From an uncultured Clostridia bacterium (GTDB lineage Bacteria; Bacillota; Clostridia; Oscillospirales; Oscillospiraceae): a DNA stretch of 13,904 bases. The notes beneath the pieces were generated by a model. That model saw nothing but the letters and a program-made list of their open reading frames with translations, had not been told where the DNA came from and ran no database searches. Every line of letters starts with the position of its first letter. The stretch's first letter is position 1. Location of the stretch: contig CALERM010000147.1 in the NCBI GenBank assembly GCA_937907715.1, positions 1 through 13,904 of the forward strand, in the 5' to 3' direction. The translations under genes and the position numbers were made by a program. Below are positions 7,168-13,899 of the stretch, in pieces.

Positions 7168-7728
7168 ATGCAGAATTTTGAAACTTTAACCGAAAAGCAG
7201 GTCGAAAGCCGCGAAATTTTCGACGGCTATATCATGCACGTCTTCAAAGACACCGTCGAGCTTCCGAACGGGAAGCTTGCCCCGCGCGAGTACATGCGCC
7301 ACGTGGGCGCGGTGTGCGTCGTGCCGCTGCTGGACGACGGCAGCGTTCTTCTGGAGCGGCAGTTCCGCTATCCGGTCGGCAAGGTCCTGGTGGAGATTCC
7401 GGCGGGCAAGCTCGACAGCAAGGACGAAGACCCCAGAAAGGCTGCCGCGCGCGAGCTTCTGGAGGAGACCGGCGCAGTCGCAGGGGAGCTTCTGGAGCTT
7501 GGAATGTTCCTGCCCGCCTGCGCCTACAGTGACGAAGCAATCCACATGTACGCGGCAAAAAGCCTCACCTTCCGCGAGCAGAAGCTGGACGCCGACGAAT
7601 TTCTCAACGTCTTTACGATGCCGCTTGAGCAGGCGGTGCAGAAGGTCCTCTCGGGCGAAATCTGGGACGCAAAGACCCAGACCGCGCTTCTGAAGGTCTG
7701 GCTTCTGCGCCAGCAGGGCAGACTCTGA
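7168..7728 (+). CDS. NUDIX hydrolase, ADP-ribose pyrophosphatase-like
   Basis: A 186-residue NUDIX protein most like NudF-type ADP-ribose pyrophosphatases, which split ADP-ribose to AMP and ribose 5-phosphate and so clear a reactive NAD breakdown product. Seen: VEIPAGKL leading into the NUDIX box (G80 to G102) with the REx2EE core at R95, E96, E99, E100; one extra residue lies between the box glycine and first glutamate, as in some ADP-ribose family members. The N-terminal strand region with VELPNGK is typical of the subgroup. ATG 7168 is chosen because AGAGGTGG sits five bases ahead; the in-frame GTG at 7159 would lie inside that site. It ends 15 bases before the riboswitch. Exact substrate is not provable from sequence. 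Confidence 0.88.
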   Translation: MQNFETLTEKQVESREIFDGYIMHVFKDTVELPNGKLAPREYMRHVGAVCVVPLLDDGSVLLERQFRYPVGKVLVEIPAGKLDSKDEDPRKAAARELLEETGAVAGELLELGMFLPACAYSDEAIHMYAAKSLTFREQKLDADEFLNVFTMPLEQAVQKVLSGEIWDAKTQTALLKVWLLRQQGRL

Positions 7729-7735
7729 TTTTTTT
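7704..7735 (+). terminator. Weak candidate terminator overlapping the NUDIX gene end
   Basis: A 5-bp stem TCTGC/GCAGA (7704-7708, 7718-7722) is followed after six bases by seven T (7729-7735). The stem is short and the spacing loose, so termination here would be partial at best. Confidence 0.3.
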
Positions 7736-7743
7736 CTTACATA

Positions 7744-7834
7744 GGGTCGGGCGCGGCAAAGAGGGTGCAATTCCCCGCGAGTCGGTCACTGTGAAGCCGG
7801 TCCTTCCGGCTGAAGCCAGACTGCCGCCCGACGG
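7744..7834 (+). ncRNA. Cobalamin riboswitch aptamer
   Basis: A compact B12-sensing aptamer ahead of the corrinoid genes. Seen: a closing P1 helix of 8 perfect pairs (7746-7753 with 7825-7832); the conserved GGGTGCAATTCCCC hairpin (7763-7776); the core box GGTCACTGTGA (7784-7794); a hairpin AGCCGG-TCCTT-CCGGCT (7795-7811); and the 3' box AGCCAGACTGCC (7814-7825). These match the cobalamin riboswitch consensus in order and spacing; the peripheral arms are short. It is expected to bind a cobalamin and switch off downstream transcription when the vitamin is plentiful. Which cobalamin form it prefers is not clear. Confidence 0.88.
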
Positions 7835-7854
7835 ATTTTCTGTTTCTGCCGGAA

Positions 7855-7914
7855 CCGGAAACATACAGCCCTTTTTGTGCCTGTATCCGGTTTTCGGATG
7901 CAGGCTTTTCTTTT
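7855..7914 (+). terminator. Riboswitch expression platform: terminator with competing antiterminator
   Basis: Terminator: an 11-bp stem with one U-G pair (7879-7889 with 7895-7905), loop GTTTT, then TTTTCTTTT. Antiterminator: CCGGA (7855-7859) and TACAG (7864-7868) can pair with 7881-7890, with a 4-base bulge, and would break the terminator stem. This is a standard transcriptional OFF switch: ligand binding favours the terminator. Confidence 0.85.
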
Positions 7915-7933
7915 GGGATGTATCGGAGGGCGC

Positions 7934-8728
7934 ATGAAAAAACAGCAGCTGTATCTCTCATCCATTGCAGACGACGCGCCGCAGACGGCGAAGGATTACG
8001 GACTCGGACTGGAGCTGGCGCAGTTCTGCACGGCAGCGTTTCTGGACAGCCCCGAGAAAGCCTGCGAGCTTTTCCCGCAGGACTGCGCCCGTGTTCTGGA
8101 ATCTTCCCTTGCCGCATGCCTGTCCTCGTCCGACCGGTTTGTGCTGCACGGACCTTTTAACGAGCTATGCCCCGCCGCAATTGACCCGCTCGTGCTGGAA
8201 GTGACCGAAAAGCGCTACCGGCAGGCAATCGGCAAGGCAGTTTCGCTACACTGCCCGAAGCTGGTGCTGCACGCGGGCTTTGTGCCGCTGGTGTATCATC
8301 CGGCGTGGTTCGTCTCGCGCTCGGTGCTTTTGTGGAAGCGGCTGGTGCAGGAGGTTCCGGATACGCTCACGGTGTGTCTGGAAAACGTCATGGAGCCGGA
8401 CGAGACGATGCTGCTGGAGATTCTCCGGCAGGTAGACAGCCCCCGATTGAAGCTCTGTCTTGATCTGGGACATGCAAACACCGCGGCAAGCAGCAATCCG
8501 CCCGAACAGTGGCTGCGCGCCTGCGCGCCGTATCTTTCGCACGTGCATCTGCACAACAACGACGGCGTGCGCGATCTGCATGCGCCGCTCGATCAGGGCG
8601 TGATGGACATCACGGGGCTGCTCGGCGAGCTTTCCGCGCTCTGCCCGAACGCCACTGTCACACTCGAACTCAGCGCATGCCGGCAGTCGGTCCAATGGCT
8701 TGCCGCGCAGAACCTTCTGGAGGAATAA
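7934..8728 (+). CDS. TIM-barrel sugar phosphate isomerase/epimerase-like protein of the cobalamin operon
   Basis: A 264-residue protein of the xylose-isomerase-like TIM-barrel superfamily (AP endonuclease 2 fold), whose members use a divalent metal on sugars or sugar phosphates. Seen: probable metal or active-site residues in the usual strand-end places, H72 (LHGP), H113 (LHAG), E150 (CLEN), D177 and H180 (DLGH), H205 and H207 (HVHLHNN), and E245 (LELS). Start ATG 7934 has GGAGGG ahead; earlier in-frame starts lie inside the terminator hairpin. It is the first gene under the cobalamin riboswitch and stops six bases before cobT. This implies a role in corrinoid or lower-ligand metabolism, perhaps on a ribose-containing intermediate, but the reaction is unknown. 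It is not one of the standard nucleotide-loop enzymes. Confidence 0.82.
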   Translation: MKKQQLYLSSIADDAPQTAKDYGLGLELAQFCTAAFLDSPEKACELFPQDCARVLESSLAACLSSSDRFVLHGPFNELCPAAIDPLVLEVTEKRYRQAIGKAVSLHCPKLVLHAGFVPLVYHPAWFVSRSVLLWKRLVQEVPDTLTVCLENVMEPDETMLLEILRQVDSPRLKLCLDLGHANTAASSNPPEQWLRACAPYLSHVHLHNNDGVRDLHAPLDQGVMDITGLLGELSALCPNATVTLELSACRQSVQWLAAQNLLEE

Positions 8729-8734
8729 CGCATC

Positions 8735-9832
8735 ATGGAATCAGAGCAGACGCTTTTGTCCGCAATCTCACAAATCACAGCCCTTGACGCAGGCGCGATG
8801 GACGCCGCACGCAAACGGCAGGCGGAGCTGGCAAAGCCGCCCGGCAGTCTCGGGCTTCTGGAGGATATCTCCGTCCAGCTCGCAGGCATCACCGGAAGCG
8901 TCAGAAATACCCTCCAAAAAACGCGTATCTACGTTCTTGCCGCCGACAACGGCGTGGTCGCCGAGGGCGTCAGCTCCGCACCGCAGTCGGTGACGCTGGC
9001 GCAGTCGATCAATCTCACGCGGGGTCTGACCGGTGCGTCGTGCCTGGCAAAGCATTTTGGAGATGAGCTGGTCGTCGTCGATATGGGCATCAAGCTGCCA
9101 TATCACTGCCCGGAGATTGTAAACCGCAGCCTCGGCAAGGGCACGAAGAATTTTTACAAAGAGCCTGCCATGACGCGAGAGCAGGCGGTAGCCGGCATTG
9201 CCGCCGGGATGGCGCTTGCCGCGCAGGCAAAGCAGGACGGCGTATCCATCCTCGGCGTCGGCGAGATGGGCATCGGCAATACGACGACCTCGTCGGCCGT
9301 CCTCGCCGCGCTCACGGGCGCAGCCATTGAAGACGTCACCGGCCGGGGCGGCGGCTTGACCGACGCGGCGTTTCTGAAGAAAAAAGAGGTCATCTCGCAC
9401 GCGCTCGCGCTTCACAAGCCGGACCCCAACGATCCGATTGACGTTTTGTCCAAGGTCGGAGGTTTCGATCTGTGCGCCATGACGGGCGTTTTTCTGGGCG
9501 CGGCGCAGCAGCGTCTGCCGGTCGTGGTCGACGGGTTCATTTCCATCGTCGCCGCTCTGTGCGCAGGCAGACTCGCGCCGTACGCCAAGGGCTATTTTCT
9601 CGGCTCGCACCGCTCGTTTGAGGTCGGCTTCCGGCTTGCCGAGCGGGAACTGGGGCTGAAGCCGTGTCTGGATCTGGGCATGCGGCTCGGAGAGGGCAGC
9701 GGCTGCCCGATTGCCTTCCGCGTCGTGGAGGCGGCGTGCGCCGTCATGGACACGATGGCGACCTTCCCTGAAGCGGCAATCGACGATGCATACTTGACCG
9801 AAATCCGTGCAAAGGACAGCTTTACGGTATGA
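8735..9832 (+). CDS. cobT: Nicotinate-nucleotide--dimethylbenzimidazole phosphoribosyltransferase
   Basis: A 365-residue enzyme that moves phosphoribose from nicotinate mononucleotide to a benzimidazole-type base, making the alpha-ribotide of the cobalamin lower ligand. Seen: N-terminal KPPGSLGLLE at 34-43; DNGVVAEGVS at 71-80; GVGEMGIGNTTTSSAV at 174-189; GRGGGLTD at 203-210; VDGFIS at 265-270; and the catalytic glutamate in RLGEGSG (E320, equivalent to E317 of Salmonella CobT). Length is normal for the family. Second in the riboswitch operon; its last codons overlap the cobU start by four bases (ATGA). No base-making genes (bluB, bza) occur here, so the lower base must be imported or made elsewhere. 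Confidence 0.96.
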   Translation: MESEQTLLSAISQITALDAGAMDAARKRQAELAKPPGSLGLLEDISVQLAGITGSVRNTLQKTRIYVLAADNGVVAEGVSSAPQSVTLAQSINLTRGLTGASCLAKHFGDELVVVDMGIKLPYHCPEIVNRSLGKGTKNFYKEPAMTREQAVAGIAAGMALAAQAKQDGVSILGVGEMGIGNTTTSSAVLAALTGAAIEDVTGRGGGLTDAAFLKKKEVISHALALHKPDPNDPIDVLSKVGGFDLCAMTGVFLGAAQQRLPVVVDGFISIVAALCAGRLAPYAKGYFLGSHRSFEVGFRLAERELGLKPCLDLGMRLGEGSGCPIAFRVVEAACAVMDTMATFPEAAIDDAYLTEIRAKDSFTV

Positions 9833-10362
9833 CATATTTTCTTTCCGGCGGCTCGAAAAGCGGCAAGTCGATGCTTGCGCAGAAAATTGCAAAATCCCTT
9901 TCCGCGCCGCACTATTATCTCGCGACCCTCCGCCCGACGGATGCCGAGGACCGCGCCATCGTCGCAAGGCACCTGCAAGAGCGCGACGGCTGGGGCTTTG
10001 ACACCATCGAATGCGAATGCGGCATTCTGTCGGCGCTGGAGCTTGCGCCGGAAAACGGCACGTTTTTGCTCGACAGCGTCACGGCGCTGCTGGCAAACGA
10101 GATGTTCCGCCCGGACGGCTCGGTCGATCGGACTGCGGGCGAGCGGCTGGCAAGCGATCTCGTCCGGTTTTCGCAGCTGGCGCAGAACGTCGTCTTTGTC
10201 GCCGACTTCGTCTTTTCCGACGGGCGCGGCTACGGCGCGCTCACAGAAAGCTACCGCCGCGCACTCGGGCATATCGGCGTAAAGCTGGCGCAGGCGTGCG
10301 GCAACGTTGCCGAGCTGAGCGCATCGATTCCCATCTGGTACAAAGGAGGCTGGCAGCCTTGA
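9829..10362 (+). CDS. cobU: Adenosylcobinamide kinase/guanylyltransferase (CobU), divergent C terminus
   Basis: A 177-residue P-loop enzyme expected to phosphorylate adenosylcobinamide and transfer GMP to it, giving adenosylcobinamide-GDP for CobS. Seen: Walker A GGSKSGKS at 7-14; a candidate guanylylated histidine, H48, in the RHLQERDGW stretch that aligns with the Salmonella CobU active-site region; and LLDSVTALLANEMF at 80-93. The C-terminal third departs from the usual family pattern: the NEVGxGIVP segment is replaced by ADFVFSDGRGYGAL (125-138), leading into a helix rich in alanine. The missing GIVP pattern occurs instead in the short CobU-like protein two genes downstream. It overlaps cobT by four bases at its start and cobS by four at its end. 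Confidence 0.88.
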   Translation: MTYFLSGGSKSGKSMLAQKIAKSLSAPHYYLATLRPTDAEDRAIVARHLQERDGWGFDTIECECGILSALELAPENGTFLLDSVTALLANEMFRPDGSVDRTAGERLASDLVRFSQLAQNVVFVADFVFSDGRGYGALTESYRRALGHIGVKLAQACGNVAELSASIPIWYKGGWQP

Positions 10363-11132
10363 AAACACAGATCACCGCCTTTTTTATGGCGTGGGGCATG
10401 TTTTTATCCATCCCGTGCCCGTGTAAAATCTGGGACGAAAACGCGCGCCCCTGGCAGCTGGTATACCTGCCGGTTGCCGGACTGATTGTCGGCGCGCTCT
10501 GGGCGCTGGCGGCATACGCGCTGGGGCAGCTCGGGCGTCTTCCGGCGCTGTGCGCGGCGGTTCTGGCGGCGCTGCCGTTTCTGCTGACGGGTTTTCTTCA
10601 TCTCGACGGCTTTATGGACTGCTGCGACGCAATTCTTTCCCGGCGGGACCTTCCCACACGGCAGAAAATATTGAAGGACTCGCACGTCGGCTCGTTTGCC
10701 GTCGTGTGTACGATTTTCCTGATGCTTGCCGCATTCGCGGCGTTTCTGGATTTTGACAGGCTGGCAGGCTGGCAGGGCTTGCTTCTGATTCCGGTCTTTT
10801 CGCGCTTTGCCCCGAGCTTCTGCGTGTTTGCCTGCCGCCCGATGCAGACCAGCCAGTACGCCTCCGGCTTTGAAGCGGCGCAGCACAAGCGTCAATTAAC
10901 GGCGCTTGCGGTTTTGAACGCGCTTGCCGCCGCCGCAGGGCTGCTGCTGTTAAGCTCCGCATGGTTCACCGTTTCGGCAATCGGTGCGGAAGCTTTCGCG
11001 CTGCTCGTCTGCCGCGCGGCGCGGAAAAATCTCGGCGGCATGTCGGGCGATATTTCGGGCTTTTCGATGACATTGGGCGAGTTGGCAGGGCTTTTGCTGC
11101 TGCTTGCCGGACAGGGGGCAATATGGAGCTGA
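10359..11132 (+). CDS. cobS: Adenosylcobinamide-GDP ribazoletransferase (cobalamin synthase)
   Basis: A 257-residue integral membrane enzyme joining adenosylcobinamide-GDP to alpha-ribazole or its phosphate, giving adenosylcobalamin (phosphate). Seen: several hydrophobic segments (about 35-58, 62-80, 112-131, 138-156, 181-201, 204-220, 236-252); the acidic active-site stretch HLDGFMDCCDA at 81-91 with D83, D87, D90; KDSHVG at 106-111; and GGMSGDISG at 226-234 near the C terminus. The chosen start is TTG at 10359, nine bases after a strong AAAGGAGG, making a TTGA overlap with the cobU stop. Alternative ATG starts at 10386 and 10398 lack a good site and would cut into the first hydrophobic stretch. 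Confidence 0.92.
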   Translation: MKTQITAFFMAWGMFLSIPCPCKIWDENARPWQLVYLPVAGLIVGALWALAAYALGQLGRLPALCAAVLAALPFLLTGFLHLDGFMDCCDAILSRRDLPTRQKILKDSHVGSFAVVCTIFLMLAAFAAFLDFDRLAGWQGLLLIPVFSRFAPSFCVFACRPMQTSQYASGFEAAQHKRQLTALAVLNALAAAAGLLLLSSAWFTVSAIGAEAFALLVCRAARKNLGGMSGDISGFSMTLGELAGLLLLLAGQGAIWS

Positions 11133-11494
11133 TTTTCGGCGGCGCGTATCAGGGAAAGACGCAGTATGCCGCGCAGAAATATGGTCTGACGGACGCGGAC
11201 ATTTTCACCTGCGAGGGTCTTGATCTGGACCCGGACGCGCGCTGCATCCGCCATCTCGAGCGCTTTGCGCGCGCGTGCGCAGAAGAAGGAAAGGATGCGC
11301 GCGAAGAATTTGCGCGTCGAGCGCCCGCAGCAATCTGCCTGATTGCAGACGACATTTCCTGCGGCATTGTTCCGCTCGACCGGCTGGAGCGGACCTGGCG
11401 CGAAACGTCCGGCAGACTGCTTTCCAGTCTTGCCGCGCAGGCGGATGCCGTCACAAGGATTTTCTGCGGGCTGCCGCTGGAGGTAAAGCCATGA
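11123..11494 (+). CDS. Short CobU-like P-loop protein
   Basis: A 123-residue protein related to CobU but missing about 50 residues of the family's usual 170-180. Seen: Walker A GGAYQGKT at 6-13; a possible active-site histidine H44 in IRHLERF; and a well-kept CobU-type C-terminal part with GIVP at 81-84, WRETSGR at 92-98, and a final strand ending GLPLEV. The middle strand pair and the LLxxxTxLLxNxxF segment are absent. ATG 11123 has AGGGGG ahead and overlaps the end of cobS by ten bases; its stop overlaps the next gene as ATGA. It could be a partner subunit of the upstream CobU, a kinase-only form, or a non-catalytic remnant; tight coupling on both sides argues that it is made. Confidence 0.85.
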   Translation: MELIFGGAYQGKTQYAAQKYGLTDADIFTCEGLDLDPDARCIRHLERFARACAEEGKDAREEFARRAPAAICLIADDISCGIVPLDRLERTWRETSGRLLSSLAAQADAVTRIFCGLPLEVKP

Positions 11495-12066
11495 ACCGGC
11501 TCGTTCTTCTGCGGCACGGCAGAACCGAAGGCACCGAGCGGCATTTATACTACGGCGCAACCGATCTTCCGCTGCTGGAAGACGGCGTGCGGGAGCTGAA
11601 GGACGCGGCAAAACGCGGCGTCTATCCCGCGCCAAACGGCTTTTCGTTCGTCACCACCGGCATGATCAGAACCAACCAGACGCTGCGCGCCATTTACGGC
11701 GACGTGCCGTTTTCCGTTCTGGAGGATCTGCGCGAGGTCAATTTTGGAATTTTCGAAATGAGAAGCTATGAGGAAATCAAGTCGGAGCCTTCCTATCAGG
11801 CGTGGCTCGCGGGCGACTGGTTTTCCAACACACCGCCGCAGGGCGAGTCGTTCCGTACCTCGGAAGCACGGATTGCGCGCGGGCTGGAGCAGCTTCTTTC
11901 CCGCAAGGAAGACACGATCTGCGTCTGCCACGGCGGCACGATTCTCACCGCGATGCAGCGCCTGTTTCCGGAGGAAGGAAAAGACGGCTATGCCTGGCAG
12001 CCGAAGCCCGGCTTCGGGTATACGATTGATCTGGTAAATCACGCTTATCTTCCAATTTCCGGTTGA
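11491..12066 (+). CDS. cobC: Histidine phosphatase, probable alpha-ribazole phosphatase (CobC-like)
   Basis: A 191-residue phosphoglycerate-mutase-like histidine phosphatase. In this setting it most likely removes the 5' phosphate from alpha-ribazole phosphate or from adenosylcobalamin phosphate, the last step of nucleotide-loop assembly. Seen: the catalytic RHG at 8-10 (H9) followed by RTEGT; R60 in GMIRTNQT; a probable acid residue E82 in LREVNFG; and the second catalytic histidine H147 in CHGGT. Family members act on many phosphates, so the specific role rests on the operon. ATG 11491 overlaps the preceding stop codon as ATGA and has GGAGG about nine bases ahead. Last gene of the riboswitch operon; no terminator is visible after it. 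Confidence 0.85.
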   Translation: MNRLVLLRHGRTEGTERHLYYGATDLPLLEDGVRELKDAAKRGVYPAPNGFSFVTTGMIRTNQTLRAIYGDVPFSVLEDLREVNFGIFEMRSYEEIKSEPSYQAWLAGDWFSNTPPQGESFRTSEARIARGLEQLLSRKEDTICVCHGGTILTAMQRLFPEEGKDGYAWQPKPGFGYTIDLVNHAYLPISG

Positions 12067-12071
12067 TTGCG

Positions 12072-12100
12072 TTGCAAGATTTTATTTTCTGTGCTATGAT
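12072..12100 (+). promoter_or_regulatory. Extended -10 promoter of the SLH protein gene
   Basis: TTGCAA at 12072-12077, 17-base spacer, TATGAT at 12095-12100 with TG at the extended -10 position (TGCTATGAT). Transcription would begin near 12107, so the gene can be expressed apart from the cobalamin operon. Confidence 0.75.
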
Positions 12101-12126
12101 GTCGTCAGTTCACGATTCGCTTTTCT

Positions 12127-12149
12127 GCGCCGGTTTTCCGGACCGGCGC
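12127..12149 (+). promoter_or_regulatory. Leader hairpin upstream of the SLH gene
   Basis: A perfect 8-bp GC-rich stem (12127-12134 with 12142-12149) with a 7-nt loop lies between the promoter and the ribosome site. There is no T run after it, so it is not a terminator. It could protect the mRNA or affect translation. Confidence 0.55.
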
Positions 12150-12170
12150 CTGGAAACGGAGGTATCACAC

Positions 12171-13739
12171 ATGAAACGGTTTGTTACGATTTTTCTGACG
12201 CTTGCGCTTCTTGCCGGGCTGCTTGCCGTTCCGGCGGGCGCGGCAGACACGGCGCTGCACACCGCGGCAAAGAAGGCGGCGGCGTTCGCCGTCTCCGAGC
12301 TGTCCCATCCGGGCGCGGCGGATGACTGGGCGGTGATCGGCGTCGTGCGCGGCGGCTTTGATGCGCCTGAAAACTGGACGGATTCCTATTACCGCGCGCT
12401 TGCCGCGAAGGTTTTAAGCACCGGCGGCGTGCTGTCCAAAACCCGCCTGACCGAATATGCCCGCGTGATTCTGGGACTCACCGCCATCGGAGAAGACCCC
12501 GCGAACGTGGCAGGCTATAATCTGCTTGCCGCGCTGTCCGATTACGATGCCGCAACCCAGCCGGGCGTTACGTCGGCTGCCTATGTGCTGCTGGCGCTCG
12601 ACTGCGGCAATTATGAAATTCCGAAGACGGAAGCAGGCAAAACGCAGGCGACGCGCGAGATGTATGTCGATTTCATGCTCGGCAAACAGCTTTCCGACGG
12701 CGGCTGGGCAATCGGCGCAGAGGAAGCCGACCCCGACGTGACCGCGATGGTTCTGCAGGCGCTCGCGCCCTATCAGTCGAACACGGCGGTCAAGAACGCG
12801 GTTTCGCTCGGCGTGGAGCGGCTGTCCGCGCTGCAAAATGACGACGGCGGCTACACCTCCTGGGGCTATACCAGCTCCGAGTCCTGCTCGCAGGTTGTTT
12901 TAACGCTCTGCGCGCTGGGCATTTCCATGGATGACAGCCGCTTTGTGAAAAACGGTCACAGCGTTCTCGACAAGCTCCTGACCTATCAGCTCTCCGACGG
13001 CAGCTTCTGCCACGAAGACAGCTTTGACACCTACGCCACCATGCAGGCGCTGTGCGCCCTGTCGGCAGCCGTCCGGCAGCAAAGCGGCAAAAGCGCGTTT
13101 TTTACCATGACGGACGTCAGAAAGAACGCCCATACCCCGCAGTCCGGCGTTGCCGCCCACACGGCGCAGGTCGAAGCGCTTCCGGCGTTTTCCGATATTT
13201 CCGGACATGCAAACGAGCAGGCGATTAAAGCGCTTGCCGCCTACGGCATTGTCAACGGCATGACGAAGACGGCCTACGCGCCCGACGCAGGTCTTACCCG
13301 CGCGCAGTTTGCGAAAATTGTCGTCGGCTCTCTGGGACTTACCCCGGAATACCGCGGCACGTTCAAGGACGTCGCGGAAGCGGCATGGTACGCGCCGTTC
13401 GTCGACACCGCCGCTGCCTACGGCATTGTCAACGGCGTGGGCGACGGGAAGTTTAACCCCGACGGCGCCATCACCGTACAGGAGGCGGCGACCATGACCG
13501 CGCGCGCCGCCGCTCTTTGCGGCATTGACACGGCGCTGAACCACCCCGACGCGGTGCTTTCCGCCTACCGCGACGCCTCGCGCATCTCCTCGTGGGCGAA
13601 GGCGTCCGTCGCGTACTGCGCCTCGTCCGGTCTGTGGGCGTCCGGCGAAGCTGCCATCACACCCTCCCGGCAAATCTCGCGCGGCGAGATCGCGCAGATG
13701 CTCTATGGTCTGCTCCTGAGCGCCAATCTTCTGCAGTAA
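12171..13739 (+). CDS. Exported alpha-toroid (prenyltransferase/transcobalamin-like) protein with three SLH domains
   Basis: A 522-residue surface protein. Seen: a signal peptide (lysine and arginine at 2-3, hydrophobic core about 4-22, likely cleavage after AGA near 22-25); repeats of the squalene-cyclase/prenyltransferase/transcobalamin toroid type at about 50-315, with the sequences QLSDGGWA (173-180), LQNDDGGYTSW (221-231) and QLSDGSFC (273-280), each paired with a helix such as VTAMVLQALAPY or VVLTLCALG; then three SLH domains at about 338-392, 396-455 and 465-518 with TRAQ, TVQE and SRGE in the usual TRAE place. SLH domains normally bind pyruvylated wall polymer. The toroid fold is shared with the cobalamin carriers intrinsic factor and transcobalamin, which makes corrinoid binding thinkable beside this operon, but no binding residue can be shown and the carriers' C-terminal beta domain is absent. 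ATG 12171 has AACGGAGGT ahead. Confidence 0.88.
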   Translation: MKRFVTIFLTLALLAGLLAVPAGAADTALHTAAKKAAAFAVSELSHPGAADDWAVIGVVRGGFDAPENWTDSYYRALAAKVLSTGGVLSKTRLTEYARVILGLTAIGEDPANVAGYNLLAALSDYDAATQPGVTSAAYVLLALDCGNYEIPKTEAGKTQATREMYVDFMLGKQLSDGGWAIGAEEADPDVTAMVLQALAPYQSNTAVKNAVSLGVERLSALQNDDGGYTSWGYTSSESCSQVVLTLCALGISMDDSRFVKNGHSVLDKLLTYQLSDGSFCHEDSFDTYATMQALCALSAAVRQQSGKSAFFTMTDVRKNAHTPQSGVAAHTAQVEALPAFSDISGHANEQAIKALAAYGIVNGMTKTAYAPDAGLTRAQFAKIVVGSLGLTPEYRGTFKDVAEAAWYAPFVDTAAAYGIVNGVGDGKFNPDGAITVQEAATMTARAAALCGIDTALNHPDAVLSAYRDASRISSWAKASVAYCASSGLWASGEAAITPSRQISRGEIAQMLYGLLLSANLLQ

Positions 13740-13772
13740 CCGCTTTCTTAACCATACGAAAACCTCGTAGAG

Positions 13773-13899
13773 TTTTGCGCCCGCAGGCGCAAAATAAGAT
13801 GAAAATCCATGTTATCCGGCGGCTTCGCCGACCGGACTGGACAGCCGTCAGCGGCTTTGCCGCTTACGGATGTCGCGTACTCCTTGCGGGTAAACATAC
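13773..13899. repeat. Cluster of palindromes downstream of the SLH gene
   Basis: Three clear hairpins lie close together: a 9-bp palindrome TTTTGCGCC/GGCGCAAAA (13773-13794); TCCGG-CGGC/GCCG-A-CCGGA with a TTC loop (13815-13836); and CCGT-C-AGCGGC/GCCGCT-T-ACGG with a TTT loop (13845-13869). A looser pairing of ATGTTA near 13809 with TAAACAT near 13891 could enclose the last two. The element may run past the window end. No gene is seen here. Confidence 0.55.

Noticed and set aside
8768..9967. 399-codon minus-strand open frame opposite cobT and cobU
   Set aside because: It is fully antisense to two genes with clear family motifs, shows no recognisable motif and is rich in arginine and histidine, as expected for a shadow frame in GC-rich coding DNA.
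12067..12170. Second cobalamin riboswitch ahead of the SLH gene
   Set aside because: Only about 104 bases are available, none of the cobalamin boxes is present, and the hairpin at 12127-12149 is a simple stem.
13773..13794. Palindrome as terminator of the SLH gene
   Set aside because: The stem is flanked by T on the left and A on the right, the reverse of an intrinsic terminator, and no T run follows on either strand.
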